Shown here: piece after piece, positions 1-6,507 of the stretch
How the letters are laid out: every line of letters starts with the position of its first letter
Position numbering within the stretch: position 1 is the stretch's first letter
Assembly: GCA_030425615.1 (NCBI GenBank)
Contig: JAUIAI010000105.1
Span: 1 to 7,559 of the forward strand
Reading direction: 5' to 3'
DNA from: Gammaproteobacteria bacterium
Lineage (GTDB): Bacteria; Pseudomonadota; Gammaproteobacteria; Burkholderiales; Burkholderiaceae_E
Length of the DNA: 7,559 nt
Program-made: the position numbers and the translations under genes
The notes under the pieces: model-generated
Seen by the model: the letters and a program-made list of their open reading frames with translations, nothing else
Told to the model about the DNA's origin: nothing
The model's database searches: none

Positions 1-1075
1 GCGCGGGGGCAGCCGTGTCGTGCAGATAGACGTTGTGGCGGTTCGGGAACATGACCTTCGCGCGACCGAGCGCGTTCAGCGGCCCCGGTGCCTGTCGGAG
101 CCGGTAAGGGAACGGCGATTCGGGAACGGCGTGCCAATCGATCGTGGCCGGGTCGACGATCCGGCCCTGTGTGTCCAGGACCTGGAACCCGAGACGCTGC
201 ACGCTGGACGGATCCCGTCGGAACAGAGGCAGTTCGTCACGCACCGCGATGCTGCGCGGCGTTTCCCACCACGGGTTGAAGACGATGTAACGGATGCTGT
301 CGGAGAACACCGGTGTCTTGCGATAGGTTCGTCCCACGATCGCCCGGTGGTTCTGCAGGATGCGGCCCTGCTCGTGCCGGGTGACGCGGTAGGCGGCGAT
401 GTTCACCCTGACGTGCCGCCCGCCAAGCCGCTCGGGCAGCCAGCGCCAGCGCTCCAGGTTGGCGCGCAGACGCAGCAGTCGAGTCGCATCGTCCAGGGGC
501 GGATCCTTGGCGACCGCCCGGCTCGCCGGCAGGACGGCCGTCGGTGAGGGCGGACGGGAGAGCAGGCGTTCGAGCGCGGCGTGCAGCGCCAGGTATTCCG
601 GATGAACGGGCGCGAGCCCGAGCAGCGTCGCCGAGATCTCGCCCTCGTCGAGTGCCGCGTCGAGCAGCGCGTGCAGATCCGCCTGCCGTGCGCTCGCCGT
701 CCAGTTGGGTTCGATACGCAGCGGGTCGACCTTGCCGCGCAGCAGGTGCAGGGCGGCCGACAGCCAGGCGTCGGTCGCCAGCCGGTCTCTCGCCACCGGA
801 TTGCCCCGCAGGCGCTCGAGCGTCTCGGCGTGGTAGTGCGACGGATCGAGGCCGTGGGCGCGCAGCGCGTACAGGGCGTTCAGGAGCGCGTCGTAGCGCC
901 TTTCGTCCACCCAGACGAGCGCGTGTTCTCGGGTGTCGTAGAACTCGGTGACGAGGGCCGGGACGGCCGGCCGGTGACTCGGCCGGCCTGCGTCGGGCGG
1001 CGGCTCGACGGCCTGCGCGAGCGCGCACGTCGACACGGCCGCGGCCAGCAGACCGCCGAACACGGCGATTCGCAT
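1..1075 (-). CDS. ldtD: LdtD/YcbB-like murein L,D-transpeptidase (partial, C-terminus off the left edge)
   Basis: Periplasmic enzyme of the YcbB/LdtD family, which forms 3-3 cross-links in peptidoglycan. 358 codons are visible. Residues 1-20 look like a signal peptide (Met-Arg, hydrophobic core, Ala-Leu-Ala before Gln21). Residues about 41-170 match the YcbB scaffold domain (ALVWVDE at 52-58, a GLDPSHYH stretch at 75-82). Residues 206-214 read NLERWRWLP, the family hallmark that leads into the YkuD catalytic domain. It is followed by VNIAAYRV, a NPWWETPRSI segment and YLHDT at 350-354. The catalytic Ser-His-Gly-Cys motif should lie just beyond the edge. Only about 30 residues separate scaffold and NLERWRWLP, so the peptidoglycan-binding domain usual at this point is absent. 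I chose ATG 1075 because it places the signal peptide at the N-terminus; an in-frame ATG at 1120 would add 15 residues. Neither has a strong ribosome binding site. The gene is divergent from the molybdoenzyme gene. The family assignment is firm; the symbol is by homology only. Confidence 0.9.
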   Translation of the reverse strand, partial: MRIAVFGGLLAAAVSTCALAQAVEPPPDAGRPSHRPAVPALVTEFYDTREHALVWVDERRYDALLNALYALRAHGLDPSHYHAETLERLRGNPVARDRLATDAWLSAALHLLRGKVDPLRIEPNWTASARQADLHALLDAALDEGEISATLLGLAPVHPEYLALHAALERLLSRPPSPTAVLPASRAVAKDPPLDDATRLLRLRANLERWRWLPERLGGRHVRVNIAAYRVTRHEQGRILQNHRAIVGRTYRKTPVFSDSIRYIVFNPWWETPRSIAVRDELPLFRRDPSSVQRLGFQVLDTQGRIVDPATIDWHAVPESPFPYRLRQAPGPLNALGRAKVMFPNRHNVYLHDTAAPA

Positions 1076-1148
1076 ATCAGCGACCGTCGGGGGCGGAGAT
1101 GCGCCGCCCGGATGTGGCATAGTGACTCGTCATCGGAGTGCCGAGTAT

Positions 1149-1161
1149 GGCCGATTCGGCC
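1149..1161. repeat. Inverted repeat, 6-base arms around one base
   Basis: The sequence reads GGCCGA-T-TCGGCC, a perfect match of the arms. It lies 74 bases upstream of the ldtD-like start and 89 bases upstream of the molybdoenzyme start. It may be an operator half-site pair or chance in GC-rich DNA; no regulator is encoded nearby to link it to. Confidence 0.35.
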
Positions 1162-1199
1162 GGCGCTCCTGACCGTAACCGGCAAACGGCCGTGGCATT

Positions 1200-1211
1200 G
1201 GTCCGCGGACC
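1200..1211. repeat. 12-base perfect palindrome upstream of the molybdoenzyme gene
   Basis: The sequence GGTCCGCGGACC is a perfect palindrome whose end is 38 bases before the molybdoenzyme start codon. This position suits an operator overlapping the promoter or leader. Function is inferred from position and symmetry only. Confidence 0.4.
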
Positions 1212-1238
1212 GGGCCGCGAGCGCGTCGATGCCCGATC

Positions 1239-1243
1239 GGAGA
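1239..1243 (+). promoter_or_regulatory. Ribosome binding site that decides the molybdoenzyme start
   Basis: GGAGA ends six bases before ATG 1250. The in-frame ATG at 1229 lies upstream of this site and has no comparable purine-rich sequence in front, so 1250 is the preferred start. Confidence 0.7.
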
Positions 1244-1249
1244 CCCCCA

Positions 1250-3307
1250 ATGAACACAGCCACTTCCGCCGACATCGAGGTCCTGCCCTCCGTCTGTCCT
1301 CTGGACTGTCCCGATACCTGCAGCCTGGACGTCCACGTCCGCGAGGGCCGGGTGGTCCAGGTCCGGGGGTCGGACGCCAACCCGTACACCGCGGGGGCCG
1401 TCTGTAACAAGGTCGCGAACTTCTACGCCGATTTCGTCCACGGGCCTGCCCGGCTGCGGCGGCCGCTCGTGCGCACGGGCGCGCGCGGAGACGACTCGTT
1501 CGCCCCGGTCTCCTGGGACGAGGCGCTCGGACGGGTGGCCGACGGCTTGCAGGCGGCGATCTCGCGACACGGGCCTCAGTCCGTCCTGCCGTTCAACTAC
1601 GCGGGCCCGCACGGCCAGCTCGCCGGCGGGTCGATGGACCGACGCTTCTTCCATCGGCTGGGCGCGAGTCTGCTCGATCGCGGCCCGCTCTGCGGAGCGG
1701 TGCGGGGAACGGCCTATACGAGCCTGTTCGGCGCCGCGCCGGGGATGGCGCCCGAGGATGCCGCCGACGCCGACGTGATCGCGGTCTGGGGCAACAACGT
1801 CACCGTGTCGAACATGCATCTGGCGCGGGTCATCAAGCAGGCGCGGGAGCGTGGCGCGCGGCTCGTGGTGGTGGACCCGCGCCGCACCCGGATCGCGGAG
1901 CTCGCGGATCTCTACGTGCAGCTTCGCCCGGGAACGGACGTCGTGCTCGCGTTCGCGCTGGCCGCCGAACTGGAGCGTCGGGGCGCGTTCGACGCGTCCT
2001 TCATCGAGCGCTGGGTCGACGGCTTCGAGCCCTTCATGGCGCGCGCGCGCGAATGGTCCGTGGCCGCCGCCTGTACGGAGTGCGCCATCGACGAGTCGGC
2101 ATTCGATGCGCTGGCAGACGCCTATCAGGGCGCGCAACGTCTTTCGCTGTCGGTCGGCAACGGGATCGAACGCAGCCGCAACGGTGGGTCCGCGCTGCGC
2201 GCGATCATGGCGTTGAACGCGCTCCTCGGGCAACTCGGCCGGCCCGGCGCCGGCGTGTTCGCCAAGCCGGGGCTCGCCACGCCGCTGACGGCCGGTCGCC
2301 TGCAGCGCCCGGACTGGGTGCCCGACGGTACCCGCACGATCAACATCGTCGATGTCGGCCGGGCCCTGCTCGACGACACGCTCGATCCGCCGATCGCCGC
2401 ACTCGTGGTCTACAACCACAACCCGGTGGCCACTCATCCGGACCAGAACCGGCTGCGGCGCGGCCTGGCGCGTGACGATCTCTTCGTCGTGGGCATCGAG
2501 GTGGCGATGACCGACAGCATGCGCTACTGCGACGTCGTCCTGCCGGCGTGCACCCACTTCGAGCACGACGACGTCTTCGGTGCCTATGGGCAGAATTACC
2601 TGCAACGCGCGCGGCCGGTGATCCCGCCAGTGGGCGAGGCGCTGCCGAACACCGAGATCTTCCGGCGGCTGGCGGCGCGCATGGGCATGGTCGGCCCGGA
2701 GTTCTCGGCGACCGACGAGCAGCTCATGGACGACGCCGTCGACTCGGACGATCCGCGGCTCGCGGGCGCGCGTGGCAGTACGCTGCCGACGGACCGTGCG
2801 CTCGAAATGCGCGGCAACGGCGGCGAACCCCTGCGCGTTTGCGGCAACGTCGCGCCGGCCACCGCCTCCGGGAAGATCGAACTGGTGGCGGCCTCGCTGG
2901 AGAGCGCCTGGGGGGCCGGCCTGCCGCGCTACGCGCCGGAGCGCGGCGGGCTGCCGCTCATGCTGATCAGCCCGTCGTCCGACAAGCGCACGAATGCCAC
3001 GTTCGGTCAGCATCCGTCTTCCGCAGGTCTCGAACGGCTCGAGATCCATCCCGGGGACGCGGCGGCCCGCGGCATCGTCGACGACCAGACGGTGCGGGTG
3101 ACGAACGCGCTGGGCGAGGTTCACCTGCGCGCCCGTCTCACCGAGGCCGTGCCCAGGGGGGTCGTCTATTCGCCCAAGGGCACCTGGCTGGCGACCAGTC
3201 CCACCGGCCAGACGGTAAACGCGCTGATCGACGCCGATGCGCGCGCCGACATCTGCGGTGGCGCCTGCTACAACGACACCTTCGTGGAGGTCGCGGCCCT
3301 CGCCTGA
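1250..3307 (+). CDS. Molybdopterin-dependent oxidoreductase with N-terminal [4Fe-4S] cluster
   Basis: Member of the molybdopterin oxidoreductase superfamily (COG0243-like, formate dehydrogenase/nitrate reductase relatives), 685 aa. The substrate cannot be told from sequence. Cys16-X3-Cys20-X3-Cys24-X27-Cys52 is the [4Fe-4S] binding motif, with Lys54 in the C-x-K position that in NapA and FDH links cluster and pterin. Residues about 60-490 form the molybdopterin domains. Cys148, in RGPLCGAVRGTA, is the likely Mo ligand. VWGNNVTVSNMH and VVVDPRRTRIAELADL are typical cofactor-binding stretches. Residues about 575-680 are the C-terminal dinucleotide-binding domain (SPKGTW, then GGACYNDTFVEV near the end). 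No Tat or Sec signal precedes the first Cys, so it should be cytoplasmic. No ferredoxin-like or membrane subunit lies beside it, so it probably uses a soluble electron carrier. The start follows a good ribosome binding site. It is convergent with the Ldh2 gene. Confidence 0.92.
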   Translation: MNTATSADIEVLPSVCPLDCPDTCSLDVHVREGRVVQVRGSDANPYTAGAVCNKVANFYADFVHGPARLRRPLVRTGARGDDSFAPVSWDEALGRVADGLQAAISRHGPQSVLPFNYAGPHGQLAGGSMDRRFFHRLGASLLDRGPLCGAVRGTAYTSLFGAAPGMAPEDAADADVIAVWGNNVTVSNMHLARVIKQARERGARLVVVDPRRTRIAELADLYVQLRPGTDVVLAFALAAELERRGAFDASFIERWVDGFEPFMARAREWSVAAACTECAIDESAFDALADAYQGAQRLSLSVGNGIERSRNGGSALRAIMALNALLGQLGRPGAGVFAKPGLATPLTAGRLQRPDWVPDGTRTINIVDVGRALLDDTLDPPIAALVVYNHNPVATHPDQNRLRRGLARDDLFVVGIEVAMTDSMRYCDVVLPACTHFEHDDVFGAYGQNYLQRARPVIPPVGEALPNTEIFRRLAARMGMVGPEFSATDEQLMDDAVDSDDPRLAGARGSTLPTDRALEMRGNGGEPLRVCGNVAPATASGKIELVAASLESAWGAGLPRYAPERGGLPLMLISPSSDKRTNATFGQHPSSAGLERLEIHPGDAAARGIVDDQTVRVTNALGEVHLRARLTEAVPRGVVYSPKGTWLATSPTGQTVNALIDADARADICGGACYNDTFVEVAALA

Positions 3308-3330
3308 GCGGCAGCGACGTGGGCTGCCGC
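3308..3330. terminator. GC hairpin immediately after the molybdoenzyme stop codon
   Basis: GCGGCAGC (3308-3315) pairs perfectly with GCTGCCGC (3323-3330) around a 7-base loop. It starts at the base after the TGA stop. No T run follows, so it may act as an RNA 3'-end stabiliser or a U-less terminator rather than a classical intrinsic terminator. Confidence 0.5.
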
Positions 3331-3366
3331 CTGCCGGGCCGGCGCGCGCGCCGCGAACATCGGCCG

Positions 3367-3396
3367 CCGGCCGGCCTCGTTGCGACTGCCGGCCGG
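3367..3396. terminator. GC hairpin just downstream of the Ldh2 gene stop
   Basis: CCGGCCGGC (3367-3375) pairs perfectly with GCCGGCCGG (3388-3396) around a 12-base loop. It lies 8 bases beyond the stop codon of the minus-strand Ldh2 gene. It lacks a T run in either direction. Each arm also contains an 8-base palindrome, so alternative folds are possible. Confidence 0.45.
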
Positions 3397-3404
3397 GCGC
3401 CCGT

Positions 3405-4475
3405 TCAGACGCCGGGTTTCACGGCGGACGGAGCGGTGAGCGCAAGCTCCTCCACCGCGGCGAAGAAGCCGTCGTGCGCCGCCTGACCCAGAGGCACCCC
3501 GTTGGCCAGCGCATCCGCCCGGCGCGCCAGGGCCCGCTCGCCGGGCATGCGCACGCGATCCACACCCGGCCGCGGCGGGTTCGCGCGGCAGGCCTCGGCC
3601 AGCCAGCTGGTCTGCCGCACGAAGGCGTCGCGCCCGCCGAAGGCATCGGGGTCGAACACCTGCACTGTGATGCACGAGCGCGATCCCTTCGGTTCGTCGG
3701 CGCGGCCGAAGCCGCCGAGGCCCTGGGTCAGCGCCTCGACCATCAGCGCGAGCCCGAATCCCTTGTGGCCGTGATCGAGCCCGCCCACGGGCAGCAGCGT
3801 GCCGCCCCCTTCGACCACGGCGGCCGTGCTGCACGTGGGCTCGCCGTCGGCGGTCATCGCCCAGGGGTAGGGAAAGTCCAGGTCCTGCGCGCGCAGCTGC
3901 TTGGCCAGATTGAGGGTCGAAATGGATGCGCTGATGTCGATCAGCACCGGCGTGCCGTTCGTGGGAATGCCCACGGCGATCGGGTCCGGCGTGAACAGAC
4001 CCCGGGTCCCCCCGAAGGGTGCCACTCCGCCCACCGAAGGGGTGGACGAGGCCACGTGGATCATCATGCCGCGTTCCGTGGCGCGGGTCAGGTAGGCGGC
4101 CAGCGCGCCGATGTGCTGGGCGTCGGCGATGGTCACGATGCAAGTGCCGTGCGTGGCCGCCCGCTCGATGGCCAGATCGGTGGCCCGCCGGGTCAGCCAG
4201 GCGCCGGGCAGACGGCGGCCGTTCCAGGCCACGCAGGCGCCGCGATCGCTGATCACCTCCGGCTCGCCCTGCAGCGTCATTTCGCCGTTGGCCAGCATCT
4301 GGCGGTACCAGGGCAGCAGCGCGAGTCCGTGCGTCTGGTGACCCATGAGGTCCGCTTCGAGCAGGCCCTCGGCCAGGCAGGCCGCGCGTTCTCCCGGCAG
4401 GCCGGCCTGCTCGAAGATGGTGGTCGTGGTGTGCAGCAGGTCGTCGTAGGCGAAGCGGGCGGGGGTGTCGGTCAC
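3405..4475 (-). CDS. Ldh2-family NAD(P)-dependent oxidoreductase (malate/L-lactate dehydrogenase-like)
   Basis: Cytosolic dehydrogenase/reductase of the Ldh2/COG2055 family, whose members act on 2-hydroxy acids, ureidoglycolate, sulfolactate or cyclic imino acids. It has 356 aa, a usual length. Family landmarks are THGLALLPWY at 48-57 (His49 matching the SHG catalytic His), DAQHIGALAAY at 118-128, VAPFGG at 151-156, the conserved Asp-x-Ser at 180-182, and GHKGFGLALMVE at 236-247. MPGE, about 50 residues from the C-terminus, is the typical late motif. Two departures stand out. Ser of SHG is Thr48, and the Arg expected four residues after the His is Leu53. The usual LGTNP stretch reads FTPDP at 161-165. 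The substrate is therefore uncertain and may differ from malate or lactate. The start codon is GTG (4475), with a weak GAG at 4482-4484 on the minus strand. It follows batD by 38 bases with no hairpin between, so it is probably co-transcribed. Confidence 0.9.
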   Translation of the reverse strand: MTDTPARFAYDDLLHTTTTIFEQAGLPGERAACLAEGLLEADLMGHQTHGLALLPWYRQMLANGEMTLQGEPEVISDRGACVAWNGRRLPGAWLTRRATDLAIERAATHGTCIVTIADAQHIGALAAYLTRATERGMMIHVASSTPSVGGVAPFGGTRGLFTPDPIAVGIPTNGTPVLIDISASISTLNLAKQLRAQDLDFPYPWAMTADGEPTCSTAAVVEGGGTLLPVGGLDHGHKGFGLALMVEALTQGLGGFGRADEPKGSRSCITVQVFDPDAFGGRDAFVRQTSWLAEACRANPPRPGVDRVRMPGERALARRADALANGVPLGQAAHDGFFAAVEELALTAPSAVKPGV

Positions 4476-4513
4476 GCGGATCTCACGGGGTCGAAGCGAA
4501 CGAAAACCGAATC

Positions 4514-5626
4514 CTACCCGCGCCGCGGACCGGGCCCCTCGGTGTCCGGGTAACCGATGTCCGGCAGTTCGTCACGGCGGCCGATCGCGGCATCCGCGAC
4601 TGTTCCCAGCCCACGTCGTATCGCCCGCCCGGCGCGGCCCGGCAGGCGCGCGAGCACGAGCAGCAGGACCAACAGTCCGGCGACGCCATAGAGCCCATGC
4701 AACAGCTCGCGCTGGCGTGATTCGTGCCGAACCCGGGCCTCGGCCAGCAGATTTTTCACCATGCCCTCGACATCGGCCGGCAGCGGCTCGATCCGGTACG
4801 CTCTCGCGGTGGCCCGTTGCGCCGTGCCCGCCGCGCCGTGCCACCAGGGCAGATAGATGCCGCTGATGTCCGTGGTCTGGGCGGTGGCCACGCGGACGTC
4901 GAACGTCTGCTCCAGGTAACCGACCAGGCCGATGTCGGTGATCTCGGTGCGCCGGACCGGTTCGTGTGCGGCCACCTCGATGCCCTGGCTGACCGGCATG
5001 GTCAGTGGCGGGATGTGCTCGCCGGCGACGCCGGCCGCGCGGACCCGGAGGGTACGCGTGGCGATCTGCCCGGTGCGCAGGGCCGCGGGCGGCGTCGACC
5101 ATTGTTCCGACATCGTGACCGCGCTGGCCACCAGCCAGTCGCGCTCGTCCAGGTCGCCGGCGCGGGGTCGCACCTCGAGGGCGACCGGTTCGCCGCGCCG
5201 CTCGAAGGGCTCGACACGCCCGGACCGGTCGCTCGTCGCCCCGACGATGTGCACGGCGGGCAGGCGCAGCGGGCCGCTCCGGGTCGGGAAGATGGCCCGG
5301 CTGGTCTCGTAGACATGGCCACGCACGCCCCAGCTTTCGAACTCGCGCACGCTGGGGCGGACCAACTCGACGATCTCGGCACCCTCGACGTCGCCCAGGT
5401 GTACCTCGAGTGCATCGAAGGGCAGGGCCGACTCGAGCCGGATACTCTGCACGACCTGTTGCTGGAGCCAGGGTTCGACGGGCGTGACCAGCACGGTCAG
5501 TTCGGGAGCACCGAGTTCGTGGTGCAGGTTCTGGGCGCCGGCCGGCAGGGGCGGCGCCAGCACCAGCACCAGCATGAGCAGCACGGCGCACCGGCGGCGG
5601 AGGGTCGTCGCGACCTGGATGATCAT
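4514..5626 (-). CDS. batD: BatD-like periplasmic/membrane protein
   Basis: 370-residue protein resembling BatD, the component of MoxR-associated Bat operons linked to aerotolerance and envelope stress; its molecular role is not established. Residues 1-31 form a signal peptide (RRR, then a Leu/Val-rich core, PAGA before Gln32). The body is beta-rich and opens with the typical BatD phrase ELTVLVTPVEPWLQQQVV; it includes ELVRPSVREFESWGVRGHVYE-like strands. A single hydrophobic segment at about 307-328 anchors it, leaving a 42-residue basic, Gly/Pro-rich cytoplasmic tail. Many BatD proteins are longer, so this is a short form. ATG 5626 overlaps the TGA of the upstream TPR gene (ATGA) and has GAGAGG six bases upstream (5633-5638), which supports this start; the frame stays open much further upstream but only as an overlap with other genes. 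Its product should expose most of its mass to the periplasm, opposite the membrane partners BatA and BatB. Confidence 0.8.
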   Translation of the reverse strand: MIIQVATTLRRRCAVLLMLVLVLAPPLPAGAQNLHHELGAPELTVLVTPVEPWLQQQVVQSIRLESALPFDALEVHLGDVEGAEIVELVRPSVREFESWGVRGHVYETSRAIFPTRSGPLRLPAVHIVGATSDRSGRVEPFERRGEPVALEVRPRAGDLDERDWLVASAVTMSEQWSTPPAALRTGQIATRTLRVRAAGVAGEHIPPLTMPVSQGIEVAAHEPVRRTEITDIGLVGYLEQTFDVRVATAQTTDISGIYLPWWHGAAGTAQRATARAYRIEPLPADVEGMVKNLLAEARVRHESRQRELLHGLYGVAGLLVLLLVLARLPGRAGRAIRRGLGTVADAAIGRRDELPDIGYPDTEGPGPRRG

Positions 5627-6507
5627 GGGTTGCCTCTCGCGCGGGCGGCCGCCCGCAGGCGGGCGCGCAGGACCAGCGCCGGATCGTCGACGAGGCGGCG
5701 CATGGCGATCTGCTCGGCCAGCGACTGCTCGGCCGCCTGCGAGGGCGGTGTGTCGGGTTCGTCGCCCCCCGCCACCTCGGAATCGCCCGGGCGGGGTTCC
5801 GGGTCGCGGTCGGACGAGCGGGCGGGCGCGGCAAGCGCGTCGTCGTGACGCTCTTCTTGCGGCTGATCGGCGCCCGCCGCCGTGGACCCGATCGCCTGCT
5901 GCTTGCCTGCATTTTCGGTCTGTTCCCCGGGCTCGTTGCTTCCCTCCGACGGCGGGTTCTCGCTGACGCGCTGTTCGAGGCCTTTGGGCTGCTCCTGAGA
6001 CTCCTCGGCGTTCGGGTCGTCGTCGCCCTTGGTGGCTTCGGGGTCGCCCTGCGGCGGCGCGCTGTTCCCGCTTCCGTCCTCGTCGCCGCGCCCGTCGTCC
6101 AGGCGCGAGAGCAGCTCGAGATTGGTCTGCGCGTGCGCATGGCCGGGATCGCGCGCGAGCGCCAGCCGATAGGCCTGACGCGCCTCGTCGTAACTGCGCG
6201 AGCGAACCAGCGAGTTGCCGCGGTTGTAGGCGGCGTCCGCGTCGTCGCCCTGGGCGAACATGTCGGCGGCCCGCTGATACCGGCCGGCTCGGTAGAGCGC
6301 GACGCCGCGCCAGGTCGGATCGGAGAAGAGTTCCGCCGCCTCGAGCGCGCGCCCCTCCGCCAGAAGACGGTGGGCGATCTCGTCGCGCGTGGGCGGCTCG
6401 CCCCAGCCGGCCAGCCGGTGGCCGAGCCAGGCGCCGGCGCCCAGGAGCGCCATGCTGACGAGCAGGGGACCCGCGCGGTCGCGCCAGCGTCGGTCGTCGG
6501 CACTCAT
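5623..6507 (-). CDS. batC: BatC-like membrane-anchored TPR protein
   Basis: 294 residues. A hydrophobic segment at about 12-34 (no clear cleavage site) anchors the protein. Residues about 42-135 contain TPR-like repeats: ALYRAGRYQRAADMFAQG at 70-87 and AYNRGNSLVRSRSYDEARQA at 93-112, the latter followed by LARDPGHAHAQTNLELL. Residues about 136-255 are low-complexity, rich in Asp, Glu, Gln, Pro, Gly and Ser, and probably disordered. The last 35 residues are helical and basic, starting AEQIAMRRLVDDPALVLRAR, similar to the C-terminal end of TPR-bearing BatB/BatC proteins. In many gammaproteobacterial Bat operons TPR and VWA parts are fused in one BatB protein; here they are separate genes. Start ATG 6507 overlaps the stop of the BatB-like gene (ATGA) and has GAGG eight bases upstream (6516-6519). 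It probably mediates protein contacts within the Bat complex (inference). Confidence 0.8.
   Translation of the reverse strand: MSADDRRWRDRAGPLLVSMALLGAGAWLGHRLAGWGEPPTRDEIAHRLLAEGRALEAAELFSDPTWRGVALYRAGRYQRAADMFAQGDDADAAYNRGNSLVRSRSYDEARQAYRLALARDPGHAHAQTNLELLSRLDDGRGDEDGSGNSAPPQGDPEATKGDDDPNAEESQEQPKGLEQRVSENPPSEGSNEPGEQTENAGKQQAIGSTAAGADQPQEERHDDALAAPARSSDRDPEPRPGDSEVAGGDEPDTPPSQAAEQSLAEQIAMRRLVDDPALVLRARLRAAARARGNP

Larger units (their letters stand above)
1076..1249. promoter_or_regulatory. Divergent intergenic region between ldtD-like and molybdoenzyme genes
   Basis: This 174-base gap must hold the start signals for the two divergent genes unless promoters lie inside the coding regions. 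I could not identify convincing -35/-10 pairs on either strand. It holds two perfect short inverted repeats (1149-1161 and 1200-1211) that are candidate protein-binding sites. No small gene is evident. Confidence 0.5.

Noticed and set aside
237..1028. 263-codon minus-strand open frame
   Set aside because: It is a different frame on the same strand as the L,D-transpeptidase; its Arg/Ala-rich composition marks it as a shadow.
1044..1075. Possible lipoprotein signal (Val-Ser-Thr-Cys17) in the L,D-transpeptidase leader
   Set aside because: Thr directly before the Cys is poor for a lipobox, and a standard Ala-Leu-Ala cleavage site follows at residues 18-20.
581..1249. In-frame upstream extension of the molybdoenzyme reading frame to an ATG at 581
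   Set aside because: The extra part is antisense to the well-recognised L,D-transpeptidase, has no family resemblance, and the [4Fe-4S] motif and ribosome binding site place the start at 1250.
1130..3124. 664-codon open frame on the minus strand
   Set aside because: It is antisense to the molybdoenzyme, rich in Arg, His and Gly as expected of a GC-rich shadow frame, and shows no domain.
3237..4553. 438-codon plus-strand open frame spanning the convergent gap
   Set aside because: It is antisense to the Ldh2 gene and overlaps the end of the molybdoenzyme; no recognisable domain.
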